This document shows positions 1 to 11,210 of a stretch of 64,000 nt of DNA, piece by piece. This DNA comes from Primulina eburnea. Taxonomy: Eukaryota; Streptophyta; Magnoliopsida; Lamiales; Gesneriaceae. Location: contig NC_133101.1 of the NCBI RefSeq assembly GCF_022965805.1, positions 7,704,569-7,768,568 of the forward strand, given 5' to 3'. The notes beneath the pieces were generated by a model. The model had not been told where the DNA came from. It worked only from the letters and a program-made list of their open reading frames with translations, and did no database searches. Made by a program: the position numbers and the translations under genes. Position 1 is the first letter of the stretch. Each line of letters opens with the position of its first letter.

Positions 1-3000
1 TGACCTTGCATACTCTTATTAGAGCCCTTTATGAACGGCTTCGGTTGGTTGGTCTTGTATACGGCAACTATGATCATTGATAACAGAGTAATAAATCCCA
101 GTGTGATGCAAACAACTGCTGTTCTTGAAAACATGGCTATTATAAAGATCAAAGGTAACAGTAGGTGTTAAGATCGAGTGAGAACAAATACAAGAATTAA
201 GCAATAACATCAGTAGTATCAAATCATATGTTTTACCTTTGGATTTTGGGGGGTATGGATAGCATATTGAGCCCAACCAGTGACCACACAGTAAGGGGTT
301 CCCAATGAAGCTGGATGACAAAAGATCAAGATAACCAAAAAGATAACGAAGACAATGAGAAACAGTAAACTCCCAGAGTCGATTTATTTTATCTTACCTA
401 TCAGGTGGAAAACGAGAGAAGTTTCTTCCAAGCGGAACTGAACCAGTGAAGTTGTTATAAGAAACATTCCTAAACACAAAAAGCTTTTGTCACATTAAGA
501 GACTTGGAAAAATGAAGACTTCAAACAATGAAATGATAGAACTCACAGTCTGTCAAGACTCAAGCAATTGCTTAGTTTATCAGGTATTCTTCCAGTTAGA
601 TAATTGTTATTAAGAATGCTGCATACACAGAGCAACTTGCCTAAGGCATATAATCATTCAAGCCGTAGTTACAAGTGATTGCATTGGAGAAAGGATGAAG
701 TTAAGAAAACAAACATACAGAAAAGCAAGATTTTGCAGCTGCCCCAACTCTTCAGGGATGCTGTTTGACAACTTGTTGAACGACAAATCCCTACGAAACG
801 ATTTCCAAGTAAAAGATACCACATCTAGTAAAAGACGGGTAGTATTGGGCAAATTAACATTTACAATAAAACTTCTTTTTAAATAGAAGCTTACAGAATC
901 TGAATGCTCCTTAGGTTCCCAAATTCAGTAGGTATGGATCCATCAAGATGATTATGACTTAAGTTCCTAAATATTAACAGAGTTTGCATATGATTTAAAT
1001 ACCATGACGAGAATAATCTATTTTACTACTATATACACAACTTACAAAGTAAGAAGGTGTTCCAAATCACCAACAGATGCAGGAAGAGATCCTGAGAAAT
1101 CATTGTTCGACAGGTCCCTAAGAAAAATGCCGTCATGCAAAGATTCCCGAAGACATCGATTGTAAAAGGTTAAGCTTGAAACTCACAATGTATCGAGATT
1201 GATAATGTGCCCAAGCTCAACAGGTATAGAACCATGAAACTGGTTGGAGGAAAAATTCCTGCAGATCAAGAACATAATTTCAACATTTGTACATGATGGT
1301 GAAAAAACAACTATAAGATGAAAACATACAGATATGTTAGGCTCTCTAGGTGTTTTAGCCCAGATGGAATGGATCCATTTAAACGGTTGCCATGCACATT
1401 TCTGAAAAAAAAAAACCAAGAAGATACACAATTAAGTCATGTTTTTGAAATGAGTATGTTCAAAATAAATATTAATTTACAGTCTTACAGTTGATTCAAT
1501 GCCGTGCATGAACTGAGATTTTCAGGAATGGGCCCTTCCAGATTGTTATTAGCCAGATTTCTAGCAGACAGCGATCCACGACCAGTTGGTTCAAAAGAGT
1601 AAAGAGGAGAAAATAAGCCAGTTAAATAAAAAAAGGACTCACAATTCAAAGAGTTGTTCCAAATCCCCAAGTGCAGCGGGTATACCTCCAAGAAGTTGGT
1701 TGCCATTTAATTGCCTAGAAAATTACATCAATTAGCAAATGCAAATTAGGAAAATATCAACACTCCTACATTTTACATTAAGAATTTCTCACAAATAGCT
1801 AAGCTTTGTCATATTTCCCAGCTCAGGTGGAATAGGCCCCGTTAGTTTGTTACCATGAAGGTACCTGAAATAGAGAAGTAAAACTGATAAAAGGGGGAAA
1901 AAGAGAGATGTTCGGCAATTCATAAATTCAGATAGTCCAGAACTAACAGCTTCCCGGTGTAAGTAAGATTTCCAAGAATTGCAGGAATGGGTCCAACTAA
2001 TTCATTTTCACTCAGATCCCTGAAAATATAATCAAGATAAATTTTATTATTTAAAAATGCCTGCAAAACTGATCAAATAACTATTTCATAGGTGAAAAAC
2101 AAGTTCTGATCGGAATTTCAATGCTTACAAGACTGCGAGTGCTTGCATCAGACCTATCACATCAGGAATCCTTCCGGTTAGCATATTCCATTGTAAGGAC
2201 CTGTCCAGAAATCAACCAGTCACATGGATAATCAGTTTATCCGTCGGATGATGCCGGCACTGTACGTATACATTTTGCAACACACTGTTCTAGATGCACA
2301 TAGAAAACACAGATAAACTTACAGAGTCGCTACTTGCAAGAACCCGATATTGTATGGAATCTCTCCAGTGATTTGATTATACGAGATATCTCTGACACCG
2401 TGAACATTTAAATCATTGTTCTAAATTGTGCCAATAAACTACAACATATCTTGTCAAGAACTTACAGGATCTCGAAGCTTGTGCAATTACCAATATTATC
2501 TGGTATAGTTCCAGTCAGGTTATTGCCCCTTACATCACTGCAATAGTCGAAAAAACTCAATATTGGTTCTGGAAACAACTTGTTGCAGTGCTATAGTTAA
2601 AATAAAGTGAAAAATAGCACATGTACTTACAAATACCAAAGGCCGGTCAATTGACACATATCAGGGGACAATGTGCCGGTAAGCAAATTTCCTCGCAAGC
2701 CACTGTTGAAATAAATTTATGATACACGGAAAGAAGAATGACTGGAGAGTAAAGAATTCAGCCACAGTTCTTACAGATATTGAAGTACTTCATTCCAGTA
2801 GATTAATCTTGGTATCTCGCCTGTAAGCTGGTTTCGAGCAAGGTCTCTAGGAACACCCACAAAACAAAGTTCAATCTCATTACACAGGCACAAATAAAAA
2901 CATCTTAAAATTACTGATTTCTACATTTAACTGCAAACTTCCAATTAAATTATTTTGAAATAATTTTCGCTGCTGATAATTTAACATGTAGCCCACTCAC

Positions 3001-4374
3001 AGTGACTTTAAGTTAGGAATTTGGGTTAATGTCGAAGGAATTGGACCAGTCAACTTGTTGTTCTTTAGATTCCTGTCAGAACATACATCATATCAACCCA
3101 TGACCAACATTAAAATCTCACATGATACACAAAAAAATCCATGATCGCCATGTAGAACTAAATAATATAAGACGTTACATTTACTTACAGTACTTCGAGC
3201 TGCTTAAGCTTAGAGATTGAAAAAGGTACATCTCCATCTAGAAAGTTATTGGACATATCTCTGAAATACGAAATTTTCAACTTCAGTATAATTGGCAAGG
3301 ACAACCGTGGCTTCAAAACACCTAATGTAAACCTCAAAATTATTACCAAGAACCACATAAAACTTACAGGAGAATCAAAGAAACACAGTCGCCAATCTCG
3401 TCTGGAATCTGACCAGTTAATTTATTCCCCTGAAGATCTCTGCAAAATCAAGCGCATACAAGTGCATGAGAGAGTTAAATTACATGAATAGAAGTTGCCA
3501 GAGAAGAAGAGCTTCACTATTTTTATTGTAAAGATCTTACAAGGATTGAAGACTCTTCAGTTCCCCAATAGCTGGTGAAACTTCTCCACCCAAGTTCAGA
3601 TTAGACAAATTTCTTCATATAACAATCCATAATACAAGTCAGATTCAGTAGAATTCACATGAAACCGCATATAGCCGAGTAATCTTTATATTCATTACAA
3701 ATAAAAATAAAAAACATACAAGGCTACCACAGAAGTGCTGAAATTGCCACAAGATACGCCGCGCCATGAACAGAAGTCTTCACTTTGAACATAATCCCAA
3801 TCCAAAAGTACATTAACCACATTACTAAAAGAAGCTTTAATGGACATCAATGCTTCGCCTGTGAACGTCAGTCACAAATTAGGATAGAACAAAAACTTCA
3901 TCCAGAAGGATTAATTATTGAGCATTTTGGAAACAGCTGTGAATGTTATATATGCATATATCTCCAACAGTTTTCCAGACATTTCCAAAACCAAACAAAG
4001 GAAATGGAAGTAAGAAAACATAAATCTTCAGTGTCTAAAAGAGACAAATAACTTGCTACCAAAAAATTCAAAATTCCGAGCTTTCAAATTACGTTACGGC
4101 AAACAGAGAATGTAAGTAGTACAACAAAAAAAGGTAGAACACTGCCTAAAGTCACGTTCTTCATAAGCGGAAAGCTAAAGGCTAACTTTAGAAATATTAA
4201 CCATGTTATCCATCAAACCCCAAAGGCCAAAAAAGAAGAGTAAAAGAACCACAAACACAGTGTTCATGACGAAAAATAACCTTCATTGCTGAGAGACGAA
4301 ACCAGAGGAAAGAGAACCAAGAGCACCGCCACATACAAGAACAGACCCACTTCCAGCTTCCACCTCCTCTCCAT
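1..4374 (-). CDS. ERL1: ERECTA-like LRR receptor kinase (ERL1/ERL2 type), N-terminal part; runs off the left edge
   Basis: This is a plasma-membrane receptor kinase of the family that perceives EPF/EPFL peptides in stomatal and inflorescence patterning. I built 24 exons: 4281-4374 (ATG at 4374, signal peptide), 3720-3858 (N-terminal cap, FCSWRGVSCGN), then one LRR per exon at 3541-3612, 3368-3439, 3189-3260, 3001-3072, 2775-2846, 2631-2702, 2466-2537, 2323-2391, 2129-2200, 1948-2019, 1793-1864, 1643-1714, 1489-1560, 1330-1401, 1187-1258, 1046-1117, 895-966, 719-790, 547-618 and 398-469. Exon 237-310 holds SFIGNPLLCGHWLGSIC and exon 1-136 the transmembrane helix. All junctions are GT-AG and the frame stays open for about 626 residues. 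The 20 LRR exons are 72 nt, except one of 69 nt (FLQVATL repeat), as in ERECTA. Wording of the last repeats (VELGHIINLDTL, LGQLQNLAFL) favours ERL1/ERL2 over ERECTA. The kinase domain is outside the window. Confidence 0.93.
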
Positions 4375-4885
4375 GAACAACCCTTTTCCCTCCTCCATGC
4401 TCCCAAACCCACGAGCAAAAAATGCAGAAAAACACACAGAAACTCAATAAAAATGCGTTCTTGCAGCACAACTTCCAACACCCAACCACCAAATCTCATC
4501 CATATCTCCCTTCAAACCTTCAGTATGAATGTTTGTCACCACAAAACCGCATCAAATACTTGCAAATGCGTACGAAAAGCGTCCGTAAACGCCAGGGAGA
4601 AAGAGAGAGAGAACGCCGGCAAGAAAGTTTTGGGAGCAGAACTGTTGCAGGAAGCAGGCGTTTAGCGTGAACTGTAAGGCGGAACAATAAGAGAGGGGAG
4701 AGCGAGTAAGTTTCTATGCAGAAACAATAATGTTTCAGAGATGCGTTAAATGTATTTAGCAACAACACACTGCAGAAACACTATGCGGTACACAGACAAC
4801 ATTCGCTTTAAGAAGAGAGAGAGGGGATCCAGTGTAAGGATAGTGACTGCCAAACGGCGGCGAAGCGACTTTAAATAGTCGTCGG
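4375..4885 (-). promoter_or_regulatory. 5' leader and core promoter of the ERECTA-like gene
   Basis: Reading leftwards, a TATTTAAAG box lies near 4869-4878, about 500 bases before the start codon, followed by GA-rich tracts (about 4594-4612 and 4813-4826). If the leader is unspliced it contains upstream ATGs, including an 82-codon ORF (4520-4768) and two ORFs (4283-4492, 4206-4499) that overlap the main start in other frames. The transcription start and any leader intron cannot be seen from sequence. Confidence 0.5.
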
Positions 4886-6330
4886 GTCAGCGGGTGATAG
4901 ATGGGCTGATTTCCAGCCTCCGTCAGCCGTACCGCCGTTACCCAAACTCCTCTTTATTTTTTGTACGTTTTTTATAATTCAACGACGGTAATAGTATACT
5001 TAGCTTTGCAGACACACTGTTATGATTTATTTAATAAATTATATTTTATTAAAATCTAAATATCATGAAATCCTCCTAAATCTTGATCGTCAAACACACT
5101 GTTATGATTCATTTAATAAATTATATTTTATTCTGTAAAATTCATAATAGTTTTGCGGACGTGTCAAACACGAAATCGTGTCAAAATTTTGAATAATTTG
5201 ATTCATATGTTCAAGCGAAGTGAATCTCCATTTGATAGAAAATTTTGAATAATTTGATTTATACTTTCAAGCGAAGTGAATTTCCATTTGCTAGTTAGTT
5301 ATAATTTTATCGATAAGCCACAAACTAACAAATAAATGAATTTGGACGAAAATTCATGAACAAAAACAAAATTAATTGTGTTATTGTGAATTGGGTTCAG
5401 TTTCTTTTATAACTAAAAATGAAAATAAAAACGGAAAGAATATGCTAAAATCTAAGTGAGTTGCACTACATATAATTAGAAATAAATGAACTGTGATGAA
5501 CTTGAATTAATGAAATTTTGCAGAAAAATCTCGGTATTATTTGTTGTAGAGCTTTATGATGATTTTCATTTCTTTTTATTCATTCTTCCAATCACTTTCT
5601 CTCAAATTCTATGATCACTTGTCGTGGATCGCAAATTAACTTCTTAAAAAATGTGGGTCAAATTCTCAAATCGTCCAAATACTTCAACTCCATGGACATT
5701 TGTTTTTACGAACTTTCAGATCATTATAGCAATTTGCAACTCACATAACAAGGAATTATAAAGATGAGTGTTCATCATTTTTATCTAAAATAATCAAAGT
5801 TTGTGATGATATAACTAAAATCGTTTAAATTGTATAATTATTCGACACTATCACGTTTCGATTGTTTTCCAAACAACGACAACAAACAATGGTTTGAAGC
5901 CTTTTGATTTTTTATTTACAGCCCGTTTTATTAGGATTTCAAAATCAATATATATTTTTAAAACTGGGAAAAAAATTAAAAATGAAAAATTGTAATATTA
6001 ACTTCAAGAAAATACTTACTTAAGCCATTGAATGTTTGGTAGATGAAACATTTCTTGAGCACATCAGTATTCACTAATGCATGCATGTGGAGTCCTGGTC
6101 TACGGTGGTCCTGTGAGGATAGGGGTTGGGGCGCGTCCAATAGACGCTCCTCATCTGCGGGTTGGTATCGCATATTAGAGTGCTCGGAAAATATATTTTT
6201 TAAAGGACACACAAAATTGTTATTTCCACTCTAAAAAAATTGTTATGGCCAATGGGAACATGATACATGCATGATATTGTATTTTTGGTCTGAATACTAC
6301 ATAGAAGATCTCATGTATCTATATTTTTAA
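4886..6330. other. AT-rich intergenic DNA
   Basis: I see no gene. A short imperfect repeat occurs twice (5199-5230 and 5250-5296, sharing TTGATTYATA and AAGCGAAGTGAAT), and a copy of a CACACTGTTATGATT segment recurs at 5013 and 5096. A GC-richer island of about 100 bases (6080-6180) stands out but matches nothing I recognise. Confidence 0.5.
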
Positions 6331-6427
6331 GGCAAAAATTTGTGTGACACGGTCTCACGGGTCGTAGTTGTGAGACGACCATCTCACAGATTAAGATCCG
6401 TGAGACGGTCTCACATGAGACTTACTC
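6331..6427 (-). mobile_element. 182-bp MITE family, internally deleted copy (97 bp)
   Basis: It begins GGCAAAAATTTGTGTGA, ends ACATGAGACTTACTC, and is flanked on both sides by the 9-bp direct repeat TATTTTTAA (6322-6330, 6428-6436). It keeps both palindromic ends (GTGAGACGGTCTCAC type) but lacks the middle of the full 182-bp copies. The strand given is arbitrary: plus is set as the orientation starting GAGTGAGTCTCA. Confidence 0.8.
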
Positions 6428-6436
6428 TATTTTTAA

Positions 6437-6608
6437 AATGAGATTGTTTCATGAATTTTTATCTATGAGACGGGTCAATTTTATTTATATTCATAATAAA
6501 AAATAATACTCTTAACATAAAAAGCAATATTTTTTCAAAGACGAACCAAATAAGGGATCTGTCTCACAAAATACGATTCGTAAGACCTTCTCATATAGGT
6601 TTTTGCTT
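6437..6608 (+). mobile_element. 182-bp MITE family, diverged copy
   Basis: It lies directly beside the deleted copy. It retains the family order: ATGAGA...GTC start, TATGAGACGGGTCAA, TTCATAATAAAAAATAATACTC, AACCAAATAAGGGATC and a GGTTTTTGC end. Both terminal palindromes have decayed, so it is older than its neighbour. Ends are approximate. Confidence 0.6.
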
Positions 6609-7193
6609 AAAATTTATGTTCGACATATTTTTTTCGCAGGAAGTTAAAAATGAACCACAACAATAAGATCATTTTCGTCATTGCTCAACGGAGAAGGGCA
6701 ATATCTTTCTCACGTGATCAACCCTCAAATAACTCATTGATTATTAACATATACACATCGCTATTTTTCGATATGCCTGATTAGGCTACGTTTTTTTTTT
6801 TTTTTTTTCCAAAAATCACGTTGCTTTGAATTCAAGATTTTGGTGTTAATAAGATTGCCTCAAAGAAACAGGAGTTTATTATTGAGATTACCTTGAATCT
6901 TTATTTGGCTCAAAAACCTAAGAACCAACCAAGTGTAATATTTCATATGACACAAAGATTCCAGATTTGAGGAAAAGTTTCGGACTCGAGACTTATTTAT
7001 ACAATTTGAAATATTATAGTTGAATTATTATGATCGCATGTTAATTTTCATAAAGTAGCAAACATTTCTCGTTTAAATAGGTTGAGTTACATCGATCTTA
7101 TTCTACAGTGACGCGAGTTTTGGTTTTATCCATCCCAATTTTTTTTAAAAGAATTCAAATAAAAACATTGGGAGAAAATTTATTGAAGTAATT

Positions 7194-7194
<1 letters not shown>

Positions 7195-7240
<46 letters not shown>
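7195..7240. repeat. (TA)n microsatellite
   Basis: About 23 uninterrupted TA dinucleotides in intergenic DNA. Confidence 0.95.
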
Positions 7241-7243
<3 letters not shown>

Positions 7244-8090
7244 AATAAGTTTTGGAAGTTGATGTATATGATACGAAGAAATAAATATGGTACGATGAGC
7301 ACATAAGAACGGTGAAATTAGACAACAAACGTTTTTTTAAAAAAAAAAAAAAAAACCGGCCAATTGACCCAATTATCTCACTTGTAATAACTTAAATTCG
7401 AGTCTCTCATCCCTTGGTATATAAAAAAATGGGAAAAAAATAATAATTGTGTTATTGTCATATTTTCTTTTTACTATTTGGAATTTCTAAAATAATATAA
7501 ATAATTTACATCGAAATTCAAGATAGGATTTGAACGTCAACATGTTGTAGGATTGAAACTCGGACGAAAATGATATAGAAGAGACGAGAAGGGTCGATCC
7601 AAATAGTTTGACTACAAGTCAATTTAAAGTCAATTTTTTGAGAAGAATATGATATTCGGGTTATTTATTAAAAGAATATTATTTTAAAATAAAAATAAAC
7701 AAATGTTTTTAATAAACCAATATGCAAGCGTTTATAGTTTATAGGGAACACAGCATAAAAGTTGGTTCTTGTAGGAGTGGAGCAGAGGCTACGGCTCATA
7801 AAATAAAAGCATCATGCACAGGATTCGAAGAGCGGTGGCAGGCAGCAAACAAACATCAAAGCAGCCGCGTCTCCGCCGTCAGACTGCGGCTGTCATTGGG
7901 CGGAGCCACCAGGCTTTGTCAGACTGGGCCCCGCTCCTCTGCATGCTCCATTATTTATTTTTGAAGTCTTTGAAAGGGATAGTGTTGGCTGTTGAGTCTC
8001 TTTCAATGGCTTCTACACTTGATATCCCTTCATGCCCTATTCCACTTACCTTTATTCATACAAAACTAGGGCTGCCAGGCCGCTACAAAA

Positions 8091-8091
8091 C

Positions 8092-8134
<43 letters not shown>
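8091..8134. repeat. (AAT)n microsatellite
   Basis: About fourteen consecutive AAT/ATA units. It lies just before the target duplication of the next MITE and gives a meaningless poly-Asn reading frame. Confidence 0.95.
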
Positions 8135-8144
8135 GAATAAAAAA

Positions 8145-8295
8145 GACAAAAATTTGTGTGAGACGGTCTTACGAGTATTTTATGAGCTTATTTGAGTTAT
8201 CCATGAAAGAATGTTACTTTTTATTGTGAATATCGATAGGGTTGAGCCGTCCCACATATAAAGATTCGTGAGACTGTCTCACAAGAGACATGTTC
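8145..8295 (-). mobile_element. 182-bp MITE family, internally deleted copy (151 bp)
   Basis: It starts GACAAAAATTTGTGTGAGAC and ends AAGAGACATGTTC, inside a perfect 9-bp direct repeat AATAAAAAA (8136-8144, 8296-8304). It keeps ATCCATGAAAGAATG and TTACTTTTTATTGTGAATAT, but part of the left inner region is missing. Confidence 0.8.
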
Positions 8296-8656
8296 AATAA
8301 AAAATAAGTTGATGAATATACATAAATTTTTTTTCAAAAATAAAACAATACATATTTAAATAAATAATTTTTTAGAAAAACAAACAAGTTCAATTTTTTA
8401 AAGATAAATTCATTAATATTTTACTAAGAAATAAAAAAAAATAGTTGACTAACTCATTATTTAAAATTATTCATTTTTAAAATGACTGAACTTGAGTTTA
8501 ACCCTTATTTTTTGTATGTAGCATTCTTATTTTACTAATAAGATATGTGTCTAAATTCAATAAAAAAATTATAATTATTAAAAAACCATGGTCGGCTACC
8601 ATGGGCAGCTAGCTATTCATGGCAGCTTGGACGCTATTAATTACTATTAGTGATGA

Positions 8657-9051
8657 ACACTACAAAATATATTGAAATGTCTATTATTGATAATAGTTTT
8701 TTGTCTTAATTTTACAAAACTCAACTCTCTATTTTATTTTTGAAATTAATTTTTTAATTTTTTTAAAAAAAACCAATTGGATCAACTTTTTTTAATTATG
8801 ATTATTTGCTTTATTTCCACGTGGACCGTGGATTCAGTTACCAAAAAAGATAAATTCTCCACTTCTGAATTCCACTGTTGAATGGGAAATTATGAGTTAG
8901 TGACAACTCAATTGTAAATATATAAAAAAAGCAAAAAAAATAAAAATAATAAACAACTTTATTAGACTTACTTATATTCAAATAAAATAATTCACACAAA
9001 TATCGTGTGCATGCCATTCTGCAATTATTATTTATTTGTATTTTGTAGTGT
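8657..9051. mobile_element. possible CACTA-like non-autonomous element (13-bp terminal inverted repeats)
   Basis: ACACTACAAAATA at 8657-8669 is repeated as its exact reverse complement at 9039-9051. CACTACAAAA ends are typical of plant CACTA (En/Spm) elements. No target-site duplication is visible: flanking triplets are GAA and TGG when the ends are set at CACTAC/GTAGTG. The interior is AT-rich and non-coding. This could be a chance inverted repeat. Confidence 0.35.
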
Positions 9052-9665
9052 GGTACTTTGATATTTTTCAAAAGAATCGATGTGGGGATTCGGACGCTAA
9101 TCAAGTTCTTAATCATAATTGGGACTAATTAATCAATTAAAAACAGGGTCTAAAAATTTTTCTTTTTTAAAATGCGGAACGTAGTGAAATCAAACTATAT
9201 ATACATATCTGTATATATAAAATACAAGTCCTGTATTACAACATTTATTCAAACTAGGGTTTGACAACTACTATCAAGTGTTCAACCCTATCTCTAGTCC
9301 AAGTCCGGTGCCACCACTCTAATCACGATCTCTCTCTTCATCTTCTGGACCCTGATCCTGTCCCACCTGTTGTCAAGTACACATACAGACAAGACAACAG
9401 CCGGATAAACCGGTGAGAATATACTCCCAGTATAAATCAACGAAACATGCAATCTTATAAACAATATAAAGCATGTAATCAGGTAACAGATATATGTAAC
9501 AAAGTCTGAAACATAATCAATATCAAACTGTCGACAATACTCGTAGCTACATCATTCAGACTAGACTCAATCCTAGTCTAGGGATCCCGATTCCAGAAGT
9601 TGGCATGCGTATATCGACTAGCAGTAATAGAAAAGACTCCAGTTCTATCCACGCCGATATGGTAT

Positions 9666-10818
9666 TGAAGAACCTAAAGGGGGGGTGAATAGGTTCTTTA
9701 AGGCCCTTTAGCGTTTTTAAAACGAGTTTGCAAAAATTGCAAGCGGAAGACTTGAGGGACAATCACAAATAAAAATGAATGCGTAAAGTAAGTGCGTAAA
9801 ATAAATGCATAGTAAAGTGAATGCGTAAAGTAAAGAGGGATAGAGATGTTTATGGAAGTTCGACGAAGAATCGTCTACGTCTCCCCTTCTCGATGAGGAT
9901 CGAGGTATCACTATAACGACTTGGCTTTAGGAGCTCCAAGCTAGCTTTTACAACCACGCCTCGATGCGTCTACTTGGCCTTGAGGGCTCCAAGGATAGCC
10001 ACGAACTTTACAACCCACTTGAGAGTATTGCTTTCACTTTTTTTCTACAACTCTTTTGATATTACAACTCTTTTAATCAACGCACACAAGAGATAGTAGA
10101 AAGCTTTGTAAGAGACAAGAGAGAGTGGAGTGGGATGATTGAGAATGCATCCTCAAAGGCCTATTTATACTAGTCTTGGACGCTAAGGTTCGGATCTTCT
10201 GTTTATACTTCGGAACGTCCGATGTGATTGAAATCAATTTGCGTAATTCTGGAATGACTTCGGATCTTCCGATCTTGACTTCGTAGGGTCCGAACATATG
10301 CTTCGGAGGGACCGATCAAACTCCGTTTCTTCCGAACAATTCTTTCAGACAGTGTATGAACAGCTTCGGAAGGTCCGAACTCCAGTTCGTACCGTCCGAA
10401 CATTCCCACGTTTCCGGAGATTTGAAATCTTCAACACTTCGTAGCTTCCGATCATGTCCATCGTAGCGTCCGAAATCTACTCAATCAACAGTCAGATCAA
10501 TTTGTCTCCGGATTGAAGCGATTTGATTGCTTGTGTTCGGAACGTCCGATCAAGTCTTCGGACCGTCCGAACTTGCTCCTCGCAGCTTCCGAACATCTTC
10601 TATTTTGCTTCTGATTTGCACAATTTCGGAACGTCCGATCCAAATTTCGGAGCTTCCGAACGTAACCTTGTTCTTAATTTCCTGCATGCCTCAATATAAA
10701 ACATTAGTACATTTTTAATCCAAGTTTTGGTATCATCAAAACAAAAACTTTGGGATATGTTACAGCATTAAAAACATTAATCTCATCCTCGAGATTTGTA
10801 TGTGTTTAAGGCGTAACA
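9666..10818 (-). repeat. 3' LTR of copia element B
   Basis: It begins TGAAGAACCTAAAGG and ends GGCGTAACA. An array of about fourteen TTCGGA-N3-TCCGAA-like motifs occupies 10186-10670. By eye it differs from the other LTR at about seven positions and one single-base indel; the indel falls inside one of the array motifs (near 10213). Confidence 0.93.
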
Positions 10819-10832
10819 ATCTCCCCCTTTTT
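10819..10832 (-). promoter_or_regulatory. polypurine tract of copia element B
   Basis: AAAAAGGGGGAGAT on the minus strand directly abuts the 3' LTR. Similar CTCCCCCTT tracts recur between it and the end of pol (10899, 10990, 11165). Confidence 0.75.
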
Positions 10833-11210
10833 GATGATCACAAAACTTGGTTAAAAATTGAGAAACAATAATCAACATAATCTAAATGTTATTAAATAAC
10901 TCCCCCTTAATCAAATAACAAGTCTAAGAGGTTGAATTAAGGCGAATTTATTTAATAACTAATTAATAGCAATTTTAACCAAATAAATTCTCCCCCTTTT
11001 TGTGATAATCAAAAGACATAAGCATAAAGAGAGACAAATAAACAGGTAAAATATCCACTAATAAAATTTAAAATATTTAGCACATAAATGAATGTTGAGC
11101 CATAATTATGGATAAATACAATTAATTTGTATTATCCGACATTATAATGCTCACATTAATAATACTCCCCCTCAATTTAACAAATATGTACGAGAGTATT
11201 TGACTAATGT

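Larger units (their letters stand above)
6609..8144. other. AT-rich intergenic DNA with simple repeats
   Basis: This stretch has no gene I can support. It contains a poly-T tract at 6790-6809, the (TA)n run at 7195-7240, poly-A near 7337-7354, and an isolated GC-rich patch (about 7780-7950) whose short ORFs show no family motif. It ends in an (AAT)n microsatellite. Confidence 0.5.

Noticed and set aside
5976..6234. ORFs on both strands around the GC-rich island at 6080-6180
   Set aside because: They are short, mutually overlapping and without any recognised motif.
8032..8140. Poly-isoleucine or poly-asparagine peptide
   Set aside because: It is the translation of the (AAT)n microsatellite.
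7722..8140. GC-rich patch with two overlapping ORFs (7722-7964, 7814-8140)
   Set aside because: I checked it for known microRNA or tRNA features and saw none. The ORFs run into a microsatellite and have no recognisable domain.
10073..10718. Short ORFs with repeating GRSEV, GPSEA or GTSD words in the LTRs of B and C
   Set aside because: They are readings of the TTCGGA-N3-TCCGAA array, not genes. They recur in both LTRs with the same sequence.
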